A DNA stretch of 64,000 nt from Pseudonocardia sp. HH130630-07 (GTDB lineage Bacteria; Actinomycetota; Actinomycetes; Mycobacteriales; Pseudonocardiaceae), in NCBI RefSeq assembly GCF_001698125.1, contig NZ_CP013854.1, positions 4,464,001 through 4,528,000 of the forward strand, read 5' to 3'. Below, piece by piece: positions 11,314-21,574 of the stretch (position 1 is the stretch's first letter; every line of letters begins with the position of its first letter). Position numbers and translations under genes: made by a program. Under the pieces are notes generated by a model. It was given only the letters and a program-made list of their open reading frames with translations. It had not been told where the DNA came from and did no database searches.

Positions 11314-12555
11314 GTGCGGACGATCTCGGCGGACGTGGCCCGACGGACCTTCCTGGCGGCACAGGGCTTCGCGGACCCGCGCCCGGCCGGTGCGGTGACC
11401 CGCCGGCACCTCGGCCGGGTGCTGGACCGGGTCAAGCTGCTGCAGCTCGACTCGGTGAACGTCGCGGTCCGGGCGCACTACATGCCGATCTTCAGCCGGC
11501 TCGGTGCCTATCCGTTCGACCTGCTCGACTCGGCGGCCTGGGAGCCCGACGGGCGCCGCCCGCGGCTGCTCGCCGAGACCTGGGCGCACGAGGCCAGCCT
11601 GGTCCCCGTGCAGGACTGGCGGCTGCTCGGCCACGAGACGCTGCCGCGCCGCTGGTGGAAGCACTACGGCCCGCTGCTGGAGAAGCACCCGTCGCTGGCG
11701 GGCGACATCCGGGACGTGGTCGCGGAGTCCGGCCCGGTCGGCGCCGGTGCGATCGAACGGGCCCTCGCGCCCGGCGGCCGGGCCGGGACCGTCCGCCCCC
11801 GCCCGCCGGGCGCGACCTGGTGGGAGCGCTCGGAGGTGAAGCGGGTCTGCGAGTTCCTGTTCGCGGTGGGGGAGCTGGCCGTCGGGACCCGCCGGCACTT
11901 CGAGCGCCGTTACGACCTGCCCGAGCGGGTGATCCCGCCGGAGATCCTCGGCGCCCCGGCACCGGACCCGGCCGACGCCGCCCGGGAGCTCGTCGGCCGT
12001 TCGGCGTCCGCGCTGGGCATCGCGACCGCGTCCGACCTGCGGGACTACTACCGGCTCGGCCCGGAGCGCACCCGGACCGCGATCGCCGAGCTGGTCGACG
12101 CGGGGCGGCTGGAGGAGGTGGCGGTCCGCGGCTGGGACCGCACCGCCTACCGCGACCCGGCCGCCCGGACCCCGCGGGCGGTGCCCGGGCGGGCCTTGCT
12201 GTGCCCGTTCGACCCGCTGGTCTGGGAGCGCGACCGCACCGAGCGGATCTTCGGGTTCCGCTACCGCATCGAGATCTACGTCCCGGAGCCGAAGCGCGAG
12301 TACGGCTACTACGTGTTCCCGTTCCTGCTCGACGGCCGGCTGGCCGGCCGGGTCGATCTCAAGGCCGACCGGGGCGCCGGCGTGCTCCGGGTCCCCGGGG
12401 CCTTCGCCGAGCCCGGCAGCCCGGAGCCGGCGTCCCGGGTCGCCGGTGAGCTGGCCGGGGAGCTGGCGACGATGGCGTCCTGGCTGGGACTCGACGGCGT
12501 CGAGGTGGGGGAGCGCGGCGACCTGGCCACCCCGCTGCGCGCACAGCTGCGCTGA
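11314..12555 (+). CDS. YcaQ/AlkZ-type winged-helix DNA glycosylase
   Basis: This 413-residue protein belongs to the HTH_42 family that includes E. coli YcaQ, an interstrand-crosslink glycosylase, and Streptomyces AlkZ. Characteristic stretches are LGRVLDRVKLLQLDSVNVAVRAHYMPIFSRLG near the N-terminus, the WAHEASLVP segment, EVKRVCEFLFAVGELAVGTR in the middle and LLCPFDPLVWERDRTERIFGFRYRIEIYVP near the C-terminus. The LQLDSVNV segment occupies the place of the catalytic QxQ/QxD loop in this family. It may excise alkylated or crosslinked bases. The GTG at 11314 is the most likely start; an in-frame GTG at 11296 is possible. No good ribosome site is seen. It stands alone. Confidence 0.82.
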   Translation: MRTISADVARRTFLAAQGFADPRPAGAVTRRHLGRVLDRVKLLQLDSVNVAVRAHYMPIFSRLGAYPFDLLDSAAWEPDGRRPRLLAETWAHEASLVPVQDWRLLGHETLPRRWWKHYGPLLEKHPSLAGDIRDVVAESGPVGAGAIERALAPGGRAGTVRPRPPGATWWERSEVKRVCEFLFAVGELAVGTRRHFERRYDLPERVIPPEILGAPAPDPADAARELVGRSASALGIATASDLRDYYRLGPERTRTAIAELVDAGRLEEVAVRGWDRTAYRDPAARTPRAVPGRALLCPFDPLVWERDRTERIFGFRYRIEIYVPEPKREYGYYVFPFLLDGRLAGRVDLKADRGAGVLRVPGAFAEPGSPEPASRVAGELAGELATMASWLGLDGVEVGERGDLATPLRAQLR

Positions 12556-12565
12556 CGCCCGGGGT

Positions 12566-14146
12566 TCACACCCCCAGCGGGATCCCGAGCGAGATCCAGG
12601 CGAGGAACAGCGCCGTCCACACCACGAACATCACCGCGCAGATCGGCAGCGTCATCGAGATCAGGGTGCCGATGCCGGCGTCGCGCCGGTAGCGCTGCAG
12701 GAAGCCGAGGGCGACCGCGAAGTAGGGGCTCATCGGGGTCAGCGAGTTCGCCACGGAGTCGCCGATCCGGAAGGCGGCCATCGTCTGGTCGGCGTCGATC
12801 CCGACCAGTAGCAGCATCGGCACCAGCACCGGGGCGAGCAACGACCACTGCGCGGACCCGGAGGTGATGACCAGACCGAGCACGAACACCATCAGCACGG
12901 TCAGGAACAGCAGCACCGGCGCCGGTGCGCCGAGCGACTGCAGCACCGCGGCCCCGGACACCGCGATCCACTGCCCGATGCCGCTCCAGGTGAACCAGGC
13001 CAGGAACTGGGCGATGACGAAGAACAGCACCAGGATGGGGACGATCTCGACGATCCCCTCCCGCATCAGGCGCGGCACGTCCGCGGGCCGCCGGACCGTG
13101 CCGACGCGCAGGCCGTACACCGTGCCGACGGCGAGGAACGTCAGCAGCAGCACCATGGCGATCCCGTCGAGGAACGGCGAGGGCACGAGATCCCCGGTCT
13201 CCGGGTCGCGCAGCGGGGAGCCGGGCGGGAGCCACACCGCCGCGTAGAGCGCGAGCAGGGCGAGCAACGTGAGGCCCGCGTCGCGCAGGCCGCGCACCTG
13301 GTCCCGGGTGATCTCGGCCTCGGCCGCCTCGGCGGCCTCCTGGTCGGTCACCCCGGCGCCGTCCCCGGTGGTGTCGCCGGGGTCGGCGCCGGTGTCCGGG
13401 GCCGGTTCGGCCCGCAGGGCGGCGGGCTCGACCACCCGGTCGACGACGACCGCCGCGGCGAGCGCGATGAGCACCGCGCTCACGACGTTGAACCAGTAGT
13501 TCGACAGGGCGGTGAGCTCGATCGACGGGTCCACGATCGCCGCGGCCGAGTTCGTGATCCCGGCCAGCAGCACGTCGGTGGCGGTGACGAAGATGCTGGC
13601 GTCGTACCCGGCACCGACCGAGACGAACGCGGCGACCGCACCGACGGCCGGGCTGCGGCCCAGCGTCCGGAACACCATCGCGCCCAGCGGGATCAGCACG
13701 ATGAAGGCCGCGTCGGAGGCGATCGAGCCGCAGACCCCGGTGAACATCAGGGCCGGGGTGACCAGCCGGCGCGGTGCCCGCAGCACCGTGACCCGCAGCA
13801 GCGTGGGCAGCAGCCCGGACCGGTCCGCGACGGCGATGCCCAGCAGGACGGCGATGATCGTCCCGAGCGGCGGGAACTCGACGAAGTTCGTGACCGCCTC
13901 GGTGAGCGCGAACCGCAGGCCCTCGCCGGTGAGCAGGCTGCGGACCGGCGTCGGCGCGTCCTGCCCCGGGACCTGGGCGCTCAGTCCCGCGGCGGCGAGC
14001 ACCGCGGACAGCCCGGCCAGCAGGATCGCCAGCACCACGAACAGGATCACCGGATCCGGCAGCCGGTTGCCGATCCGTTCGACGGCACCCAGCAGCCGGG
14101 TCATCCGGCTCGATCGGGCGGCGGTACTCGGTTCGGCACTGTTCAT
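12566..14146 (-). CDS. AbgT family transporter
   Basis: This 526-residue integral membrane protein is related to p-aminobenzoyl-glutamate transporter AbgT and the sulfonamide exporter MtrF. It has about twelve hydrophobic segments, the NRLPDPVILFVVLA opening typical of the family, GTIIAVLLGIAVADRSGLL, the conserved FTGVCGSIASDAAFIVLIPLGA loop and a C-terminal PMSPYFAVALGFLQRYRRDAGIGTLISMTLP. A hydrophilic insert of about 40 residues around the middle is rich in Ala/Glu/Asp. The ATG at 14146 follows GGGAGGG. No abgA/abgB peptidase genes accompany it, so use of folate breakdown products cannot be inferred; drug or metabolite export is as likely. Confidence 0.85.
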   Translation of the reverse strand: MNSAEPSTAARSSRMTRLLGAVERIGNRLPDPVILFVVLAILLAGLSAVLAAAGLSAQVPGQDAPTPVRSLLTGEGLRFALTEAVTNFVEFPPLGTIIAVLLGIAVADRSGLLPTLLRVTVLRAPRRLVTPALMFTGVCGSIASDAAFIVLIPLGAMVFRTLGRSPAVGAVAAFVSVGAGYDASIFVTATDVLLAGITNSAAAIVDPSIELTALSNYWFNVVSAVLIALAAAVVVDRVVEPAALRAEPAPDTGADPGDTTGDGAGVTDQEAAEAAEAEITRDQVRGLRDAGLTLLALLALYAAVWLPPGSPLRDPETGDLVPSPFLDGIAMVLLLTFLAVGTVYGLRVGTVRRPADVPRLMREGIVEIVPILVLFFVIAQFLAWFTWSGIGQWIAVSGAAVLQSLGAPAPVLLFLTVLMVFVLGLVITSGSAQWSLLAPVLVPMLLLVGIDADQTMAAFRIGDSVANSLTPMSPYFAVALGFLQRYRRDAGIGTLISMTLPICAVMFVVWTALFLAWISLGIPLGV

Positions 14147-14311
14147 CGGACCCTCCCGGTTCGACCGATCGGCCCGGGAGGCTAGCCCGCCCGGCGCAGA
14201 ACGGTCGAACCGGCGGGACCGGACACGCCGCGGGAGCGGCGCGTCGCCCACCGGCGCGGGGGAACCCGTGGTCCGCCGGGACGGCCGGAACCGGCCATCC
14301 CGGACGGACGC

Positions 14312-15526
14312 TCAGACCCCGGCCGTGGCCGCGCGGGTCACCAGTACGTCACCGCTGTTCGTCCGGCCGGACAGGCGCACGGCCGGTCCCGCGGGGACGG
14401 CGTCGTGCCGCAGGTCCAGCTCGCTGCGGGCACGCCCGGAGCCGGTCGACAGGTCCAGCTCCGCCGCGACCCCGGAGTGCACGCCCACCCGGACGGCGCC
14501 GGACCCGGTGCTCACCCGGACGTCACCGCGCACGGCGTCGGCCAGCACGATGTCCCCGGACCCGCTGCGGACCTCCAGGTCGCCGGTCAGCTCGCCGATC
14601 CGGACGTCACCGCTGCCGGTGCGGATCCGCGACGGGCCGCCGAGCGCACCCACCTCGACCCCGCCCGAGCCGGTGCGCAGCTGGGCCCGCCCGCCGCACG
14701 AACCGATCTCGACGCTGCCGGAACCGGTGGTCACGTCGGTGTCGCCGGTGACCTCGGCCAGCCGCGCCGCGCCGGACCCGGTCCGGACGGCGGCCCAGGC
14801 CGCGCGCCCGCTCACCCGCACGCCGGCCGCCCCGGTGCGGATCGCGGGCCGCGAGCCGGCCGGCACCGAGACGGTCACCAGCAGGGCGACCGCGCCGAGC
14901 GCCGGGTCCTCCGGCCCGCGGACGCTCAGCCGCCGGGTGGACTCCGACCACTCGATCCGCACCGCGTCGACGGCGTCGGCGGACGGGTCACCGGCCCGCT
15001 CCCAGGGCGCTCCGACGATGGGGTCGAAACCGCGGCCGGACCAGCCCGCGCCGGGCGCCGGGCTGCCGCCCATCGACGTCCCGATCCAGTCCAGCAGGCC
15101 GCCGAGCCCGCCCGACCACGGGGACGAGCCCCGGTCGGCGCCGACCTCGACCCGGACGGCCGTCGCGTCCTCGACGAGATCGACGTGTACCCGGCCACCA
15201 CCGATGGTGATCTCCAGCTCGACCGGGCCGGCGGCGTCCCAGCGTTCCCCGCGGGTGGCGCCGGGTTCCCCGGCGCCGCTCCGGTCGGGGGTGTCGCCCG
15301 GGCCGGCACCGGACGCGGTCGGACCGGTGCCCCCGGGTGGGCCGTCCCCGGATCCGGTGGGTGCGGTACCGCTCGGGGCTGCATCGGGACCAGGGGCGGC
15401 GTCGCCGGACTCCGGCGAGCCGGGGGAGGGGGTTCCCTGCCCGGCTCCCGGGGCGCCGGTGCCCGTGTCGTGCGGGCCGGATCCCTCGTCGATCGGGCCG
15501 GTCGCCGCGTCGCGCTCGTCGTTCAT
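14312..15526 (-). CDS. DUF4097-type beta-solenoid protein
   Basis: This 404-residue protein starts with about 110 residues of Gly/Ser/Pro/Asp-rich low complexity, then a fold of short strands repeating a TGSG turn (IRTGSGDVRIGELTG, LEVRSGSGDIVLADAV, VRVSTGSGAVRVG). This is the DUF4097 putative-adhesin pattern. No signal peptide or membrane helix is visible, so it is likely cytoplasmic or tethered by a partner. Its ATG overlaps the stop of the upstream ribbon-helix-helix gene as ATGA, giving a two-gene operon with coupled translation. Function is unknown. The repeats explain the dense mirror ORFs on the other strand. Confidence 0.7.
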   Translation of the reverse strand: MNDERDAATGPIDEGSGPHDTGTGAPGAGQGTPSPGSPESGDAAPGPDAAPSGTAPTGSGDGPPGGTGPTASGAGPGDTPDRSGAGEPGATRGERWDAAGPVELEITIGGGRVHVDLVEDATAVRVEVGADRGSSPWSGGLGGLLDWIGTSMGGSPAPGAGWSGRGFDPIVGAPWERAGDPSADAVDAVRIEWSESTRRLSVRGPEDPALGAVALLVTVSVPAGSRPAIRTGAAGVRVSGRAAWAAVRTGSGAARLAEVTGDTDVTTGSGSVEIGSCGGRAQLRTGSGGVEVGALGGPSRIRTGSGDVRIGELTGDLEVRSGSGDIVLADAVRGDVRVSTGSGAVRVGVHSGVAAELDLSTGSGRARSELDLRHDAVPAGPAVRLSGRTNSGDVLVTRAATAGV

Positions 15527-16110
15527 CCCTGCACCCATCCCCGGAGGTTCCGGCCGTCGTCGTCGCGGCCGCCGCGTGGGCCCCGGCCGTGCTGCTCGGC
15601 GCCGGCCAGGGCGCCCTGCACCGCCTGGGACACCCAGGTGTTCAGCGAGATCCCCTGGGACTGCGCGGCCCGCTCGGCCTGCGCCTTGATCTGCTCCACG
15701 ATCCGCAGGGTGACCCGGCTGATGTCACCGGCGTCCGCCCCGAAGGGTGACCCGCCCGATCCCGCGGACCCGCCGGTGCCGAACCCGCCGAACGGCGATC
15801 CGGCGCCCGGGCCCGGTTCGGACGGCGTGGACGGCGCCGACGGCGCGGCCCCGTCCACCGGTTCCCCGGTGGAGCCGGAGACCGACACCCGCACCTCGCG
15901 GCCGTGCAGGCGCACCTCCACCGACCGGTCGCCCAGCGCCGCGGTCGCCTCGGAGGCGAGGTCGGACAGGGCGTTCATGATCGCCAGGCGGGCGGCGGGC
16001 TCGATGGCGGAGCCGAGCAACGCCGCGGTGCGGCGGGTCTGCTCGTCCCCCGCGGCCGCGGCGGCGGCGAGGTCGTCGCGCAGCTGCGCGACATACGGCG
16101 TCAGGTCCAT
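15523..16110 (-). CDS. HicB-like ribbon-helix-helix protein
   Basis: This 195-residue protein has two parts. Residues 1-75 form an alpha-helical region (MDLTPYVAQLRDDLAAAAAAGDEQTRR) with a DRSVEVRLHGREVRVSV strand pair. After a flexible Gly/Ser/Pro linker, residues about 128-165 read SRVTLRIVEQIKAQAERAAQSQGISLNTWVSQAVQGAL, a clear Arc/HicB-type ribbon-helix-helix DNA-binding motif. Such proteins are often labelled HicB antitoxins, but no HicA toxin is adjacent; the partner is a DUF4097 protein. It probably autoregulates the pair. An AT-containing CACTAT box ends six bases before the ATG, so the transcript may be leaderless. Confidence 0.72.
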   Translation of the reverse strand: MDLTPYVAQLRDDLAAAAAAGDEQTRRTAALLGSAIEPAARLAIMNALSDLASEATAALGDRSVEVRLHGREVRVSVSGSTGEPVDGAAPSAPSTPSEPGPGAGSPFGGFGTGGSAGSGGSPFGADAGDISRVTLRIVEQIKAQAERAAQSQGISLNTWVSQAVQGALAGAEQHGRGPRGGRDDDGRNLRGWVQG

Positions 16111-16198
16111 GACGCCATAGTGCCGTCACCTCTGACGTCATTTCAAGGATGTGGTGTCACCGATGCTGTCGCGTAGCGCTCGTCCTACCCTCGTGGGC

Positions 16199-16972
16199 AT
16201 GTCGGAGACCACGCCGCAGACCGTCCCGCTGACCGTGCAGCTCGTGGCGAAGACCGAGTTCACCCCGCCGGCCGGGGTCCCGTGGTCGACCGACGCGGAC
16301 GGCGGCCAGGCGCTCGCCGAGTTCGCCGGGCGGGCCTGCTACCAGTCCTGGAGCAAGCCGAACCCGAAGACGGCGACCAACGCGGGCTACGTCCGGCACA
16401 TCCTCGAGGTCGGCCACCTCTCGGTGCTCGAGCACGGCAGCGTCAGCTTCTACCTGACGGGCATCTCGCGCTCGCTCACCCACGAGCTCATCCGGCACCG
16501 GCACTTCTCCTACTCCCAGCTGTCCCAGCGCTACGTCCCCGAGCGGGACGCGGCGATGGTGGAGCCGGACGTCATCGCCGAGGACCCGGAGCTGCACGAG
16601 CTGTTCCTGCAGGCCTCGGCGGACGCGCTCGCGTCCTACTCGAAGCTGCTGGAGGGGCTGGAGAAGCGGTTCGCCGCCGAGGGGGCCGGCGGGAGCGCCA
16701 CCCTGGCACGCAAGCAGGCCCGGCAGGCCGCGCGCTCGGTGCTGCCGAACGCGACCGAGACCCGGATCGTCGTCACCGGCAACTACCGCGCCTGGCGGCA
16801 CTTCGTCGCGATGCGCGCGTCCGAGCACGCCGACGTCGAGATCCGGGAGCTGGCCGTCGAGTGCCTGCGCCAGCTGCAGCGCGAGGTCCCCAACGTGTTC
16901 GCCGACTTCGAGATCCAGAAGCTGGACGACGGGACCGAGATCGCCTCCAGCCCGCTGGTCACCGAGGGCTGA
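16199..16972 (+). CDS. thyX: Flavin-dependent thymidylate synthase
   Basis: This 257-residue enzyme makes dTMP from dUMP using FAD, NADPH and methylenetetrahydrofolate. The ThyX signature RHRx7S is present as Arg99-His100-Arg101 followed by HFSYSQLS and [24 protein letters not shown] and the late [22 protein letters not shown] segment complete the active site. The ATG at 16199 is preceded by TACCCT (16186-16191) with seven bases between, so translation is probably leaderless; the longer frame starting at 16151 has no support. Placement between the DUF4097 pair and the dapA region matches the thyX-dapA linkage in mycobacteria. Confidence 0.96.
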   Translation: MSETTPQTVPLTVQLVAKTEFTPPAGVPWSTDADGGQALAEFAGRACYQSWSKPNPKTATNAGYVRHILEVGHLSVLEHGSVSFYLTGISRSLTHELIRHRHFSYSQLSQRYVPERDAAMVEPDVIAEDPELHELFLQASADALASYSKLLEGLEKRFAAEGAGGSATLARKQARQAARSVLPNATETRIVVTGNYRAWRHFVAMRASEHADVEIRELAVECLRQLQREVPNVFADFEIQKLDDGTEIASSPLVTEG

Positions 16973-17030
16973 CCGCGGCGCACGGCGGGGCGGCGAGCGC
17001 GCGGCGGCGGATGTCACTACGTTGGGCACG

Positions 17031-18814
<1,784 letters not shown>

Positions 18815-18892
18815 CGCGCCCCGGCCCCGGCGCCGCACGCACCTCGACAGCAGAACCATCTGACACACGAACCTTGTGAGGCACGAACCCCT

Positions 18893-20647
18893 GTGAGTCC
18901 CCAGCGCAACGACCGCCGGAACCGCCCCGGACGGTCCCTGAGCGCCCCGCCCGAGCAGATCGACCGTCCCGAGCTCCCCGACGCGGCGCCCCCGGCGCTC
19001 GCCCGCGGCGGCCTGCGGGTGTTCGCCCTCGGCGGCATCGGCGAGGTCGGCCGGAACATGACCGTGTTCGAGTACGAGGGCCGGCTGCTCGTCGTCGACT
19101 GCGGCGTGCTGTTCCCCTCCGACGACTCGCCGGGCGTGGACCTGATCCTGCCCGACTTCCGGGCGATCGAGAGCCGGCTCGACGACATCGACGCGCTCGT
19201 CCTGACCCACGGCCACGAGGACCACATCGGTGCCGTGCCGTGGCTGCTGCGGATGCGGCCGGACATCCCCGTCGTCGGGTCGCGGTTCACGCTCGCCCTG
19301 GTCGCGGCCAAGTGCAAGGAGCACCGCCTCACCCCGCACCTGCAGGAGGTGAAGGAGGGGGACCGGGTCTCCCACGGCGGCTGGGACTGCGAGTACTTCG
19401 CGGTCAACCACTCCATCCCGGACGCGGTCGCGGTCGCGATCCGCACCCCGGCCGGCCTGCTCCTGCACACCGGTGACATCAAGCTCGACCAGCTGCCGCT
19501 GGACGGCCGGCTCACCGACCTCGGCGGGTTCTCCCGGCTGGGGGAGGAGGGCGTGGACCTGTTCCTCGTCGACTCCACGAACGCCGAGGTCCCCGGCTTC
19601 GTGACGCCGGAGGCCGACATCGGCCCGGTCATCTCCGACCTGGTGCGCCGGGCGCCGTCCCGGATCATCCTGGCCTGCTTCGCCAGCCACGTGCACCGCG
19701 TCCAGCAGGTGCTCGACGCCGCGCACGCGCACGGCCGCAAGGTCTGCCTGACCGGCCGGTCGATGGTCCGCAACATGGGCCTGGCCGACGACCACTCGTT
19801 GCTGAACATCCCGGACGGCCTGCTCGTCGACATCGACGAGGCGATGCGGCTGCCCGACGAGAAGCTGGTGCTCGTCTCCACCGGGTCCCAGGGCGAGCCG
19901 CTCGCGGCGCTGTCCCGGATGGCCCGCGGCGACCACCGCAGCATCACCATCCGCCCGGACGACACGATCATCCTGGCCAGCTCGCTGATCCCGGGCAACG
20001 AGACCGCGGTCTTCGCGGTGATCAACGGCCTGACCCGGCTCGGCGCGACCGTGGTGCACCAGGGGAACGCGAAGGTGCACGTCTCCGGGCACGCACCGGC
20101 CGGTGAACTGCTGTTCCTCTACAACGCGGTGCGGCCGTCGAACGTCATGCCGGTGCACGGCGAATGGCGGCACCTGCGGGCGAACGCCGCGCTCGCCCGT
20201 CGTACCGGGGTGCCGGAGAACAACGTGGTCATCGCCGAGAACGGGGTCGTGGTCGATCTCGTCGACGGCCTGGCCGCGATCACCGGACGGGTCGAGGTCG
20301 GGCAGGTCTACGTCGACGGCCTGGCCGTCGGCGACGTCGGGGAGACCACCCTCGGCGACCGGATCGCGCTCGGCGAGGGCGGGTTCATCCAGATCACCGT
20401 CCCGGTCGACCAGAAGTCCGGGCGTGCCCTGTCCCGCCCGACCCTGTCCGGCCGCGGGTTCTCCGACGACCCGAAGGCGCTCGACGCCGCCCAGTCGCTG
20501 GTCGAGGACGAGCTGTCCCGGCTGGAGAACGAGGGCGTCACCGATCCGCACCGGATCGCGCAGGGGGTGCGCCGGGTCGTCGGCCGGTGGGTCGCCGACA
20601 CCTACCGTCGCCGCCCCATGATCGTCCCCACGGTCATCGCGGTCTGA
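18893..20647 (+). CDS. rnj: Ribonuclease J
   Basis: This 584-residue metallo-beta-lactamase/beta-CASP nuclease has 5' exonuclease and endonuclease activity on RNA and takes part in mRNA decay and rRNA maturation. The zinc motif THGHEDH (His106, His108, Asp110, His111) is followed by NHSIPDAVA, HTGDIKLD, the beta-CASP segment STGSQGEP, the SGHAPAGEL histidine and MPVHGEWRHLRANA. The first 40 residues are a disordered basic/acidic extension. The GTG at 18893 was taken as the start, with TGAGG about eleven bases upstream. A long palindrome lies 22 bases beyond the stop and may terminate the transcript. Confidence 0.95.
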   Translation: MSPQRNDRRNRPGRSLSAPPEQIDRPELPDAAPPALARGGLRVFALGGIGEVGRNMTVFEYEGRLLVVDCGVLFPSDDSPGVDLILPDFRAIESRLDDIDALVLTHGHEDHIGAVPWLLRMRPDIPVVGSRFTLALVAAKCKEHRLTPHLQEVKEGDRVSHGGWDCEYFAVNHSIPDAVAVAIRTPAGLLLHTGDIKLDQLPLDGRLTDLGGFSRLGEEGVDLFLVDSTNAEVPGFVTPEADIGPVISDLVRRAPSRIILACFASHVHRVQQVLDAAHAHGRKVCLTGRSMVRNMGLADDHSLLNIPDGLLVDIDEAMRLPDEKLVLVSTGSQGEPLAALSRMARGDHRSITIRPDDTIILASSLIPGNETAVFAVINGLTRLGATVVHQGNAKVHVSGHAPAGELLFLYNAVRPSNVMPVHGEWRHLRANAALARRTGVPENNVVIAENGVVVDLVDGLAAITGRVEVGQVYVDGLAVGDVGETTLGDRIALGEGGFIQITVPVDQKSGRALSRPTLSGRGFSDDPKALDAAQSLVEDELSRLENEGVTDPHRIAQGVRRVVGRWVADTYRRRPMIVPTVIAV

Positions 20648-20669
20648 TCTCGCGCACCCGTCCCCCGGT

Positions 20670-20722
20670 TCCACTCATGGAGCTTCGGCCCGTTCCGGCG
20701 GTGCCGATGCTCCATGAGTGGA
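20670..20722. repeat. Palindromic element, copy A
   Basis: TCCACTCATGGAGC (20670-20683) and its exact complement (20709-20722) flank a 25-base centre that itself pairs through TCGGC/GCCGA, giving a long stem. The same 14-25-14 design with nearly the same arms recurs at 25779-25831, where the centre best matches this one in inverted orientation. It may terminate rnj, but the repeat suggests a dispersed palindromic element. Confidence 0.75.
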
Positions 20723-20770
20723 GTCGCGGGGCGGGGCGGGGCAGGAACAGGTACGGGAGGGCGGGAGCCG

Positions 20771-21574
20771 ATGTACACCACGATCAGCTCTGCGGACGGG
20801 ACCGTCCTCGCGGCAGATCTCCTGGTCCCGGCGGGCGCCGGGCGTGGGCTCGTGCTCGTCCACGGCGGTGGGGTCGATCGCCACGAGGGGGGCTTCTTCG
20901 ATCGGCTCGCCGCCGGCCTCGCCGACGGGGGCATCGCCTCCCTGCGGATCGATCTCCGCGGGCACGGGGAGAGCAGCGGCGCCCCACAGGACGTCACGCT
21001 CGCTGGAGTCGGCAACGACGTTCTGGCCGCGGTCGACGCTCTGGCCGACCGGCTCGATGTGGCTCGGGTGGGAGTGCTGGGAGCCAGCTTCTCCGGTGGT
21101 GTCTGCGCCTCGGTCACCGCTCGCCGCCCGGATCGCGTGACGCAGCTCGTCCTGCTCAACCCGCTGCTCGACTACAAGAACAGGTTCGTCGACCAGAAGG
21201 CCGAATGGGCCGCCGACCGGCTCCTCCCCGATGCGGCACAGACCCTGGTCGAACAGGGCTACCTCGCACACTCGCCGACGTTCCGGCTCGGACCGGCGCT
21301 GTTGAACGAGGTGTTCTGGTGGGACTCCCGGGCAGACCTGGCTTCGGTGTCGGTCCCGACGCTGATCGTGCACGGGACGGCCGACACGTTCATCCCGATC
21401 GAGTCGTCCCGGCGCGCCGTCGCGGTGCTGTCGTGCCGGCACGAACTCGTGGAGCTCGACGGGGCACAGCACGGGATCGCCGTGCCCGACGACCCCCGGT
21501 ACGCGGACCCGAGGACCCGCGAGTGGCAGGAGCTGGTGATCCGGCGGGTCGTCGGCTGGTCAGCGGTGGAGTAG
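20771..21574 (+). CDS. Alpha/beta hydrolase
   Basis: This 267-residue soluble hydrolase has the HGGG oxyanion segment (LVLVHGGGVDRHEGGFF), the nucleophile elbow GASFSGG with the catalytic serine, an acid in VHGTADTFIPIESS and a histidine in LDGAQHGIAVPDD. It resembles the carboxylesterase/peptidase-like hydrolases that cleave esters or amides; the substrate is unknown. The ATG at 20771 follows a GGGAG ribosome site. It is the first gene inside the palindrome-flanked island, and its last 15 bases overlap the convergent XRE regulator gene. Confidence 0.85.
   Translation: MYTTISSADGTVLAADLLVPAGAGRGLVLVHGGGVDRHEGGFFDRLAAGLADGGIASLRIDLRGHGESSGAPQDVTLAGVGNDVLAAVDALADRLDVARVGVLGASFSGGVCASVTARRPDRVTQLVLLNPLLDYKNRFVDQKAEWAADRLLPDAAQTLVEQGYLAHSPTFRLGPALLNEVFWWDSRADLASVSVPTLIVHGTADTFIPIESSRRAVAVLSCRHELVELDGAQHGIAVPDDPRYADPRTREWQELVIRRVVGWSAVE

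Noticed and set aside
15523..16110. Complete HicAB toxin-antitoxin system
   Set aside because: A HicB-like ribbon-helix-helix is present but no HicA-like toxin is encoded on either side.
20670..20722. Copy A palindrome as a tRNA or attachment site
   Set aside because: There is no cloverleaf, anticodon arm or integrase gene nearby; the repeat with copy B fits a palindromic element or terminator.
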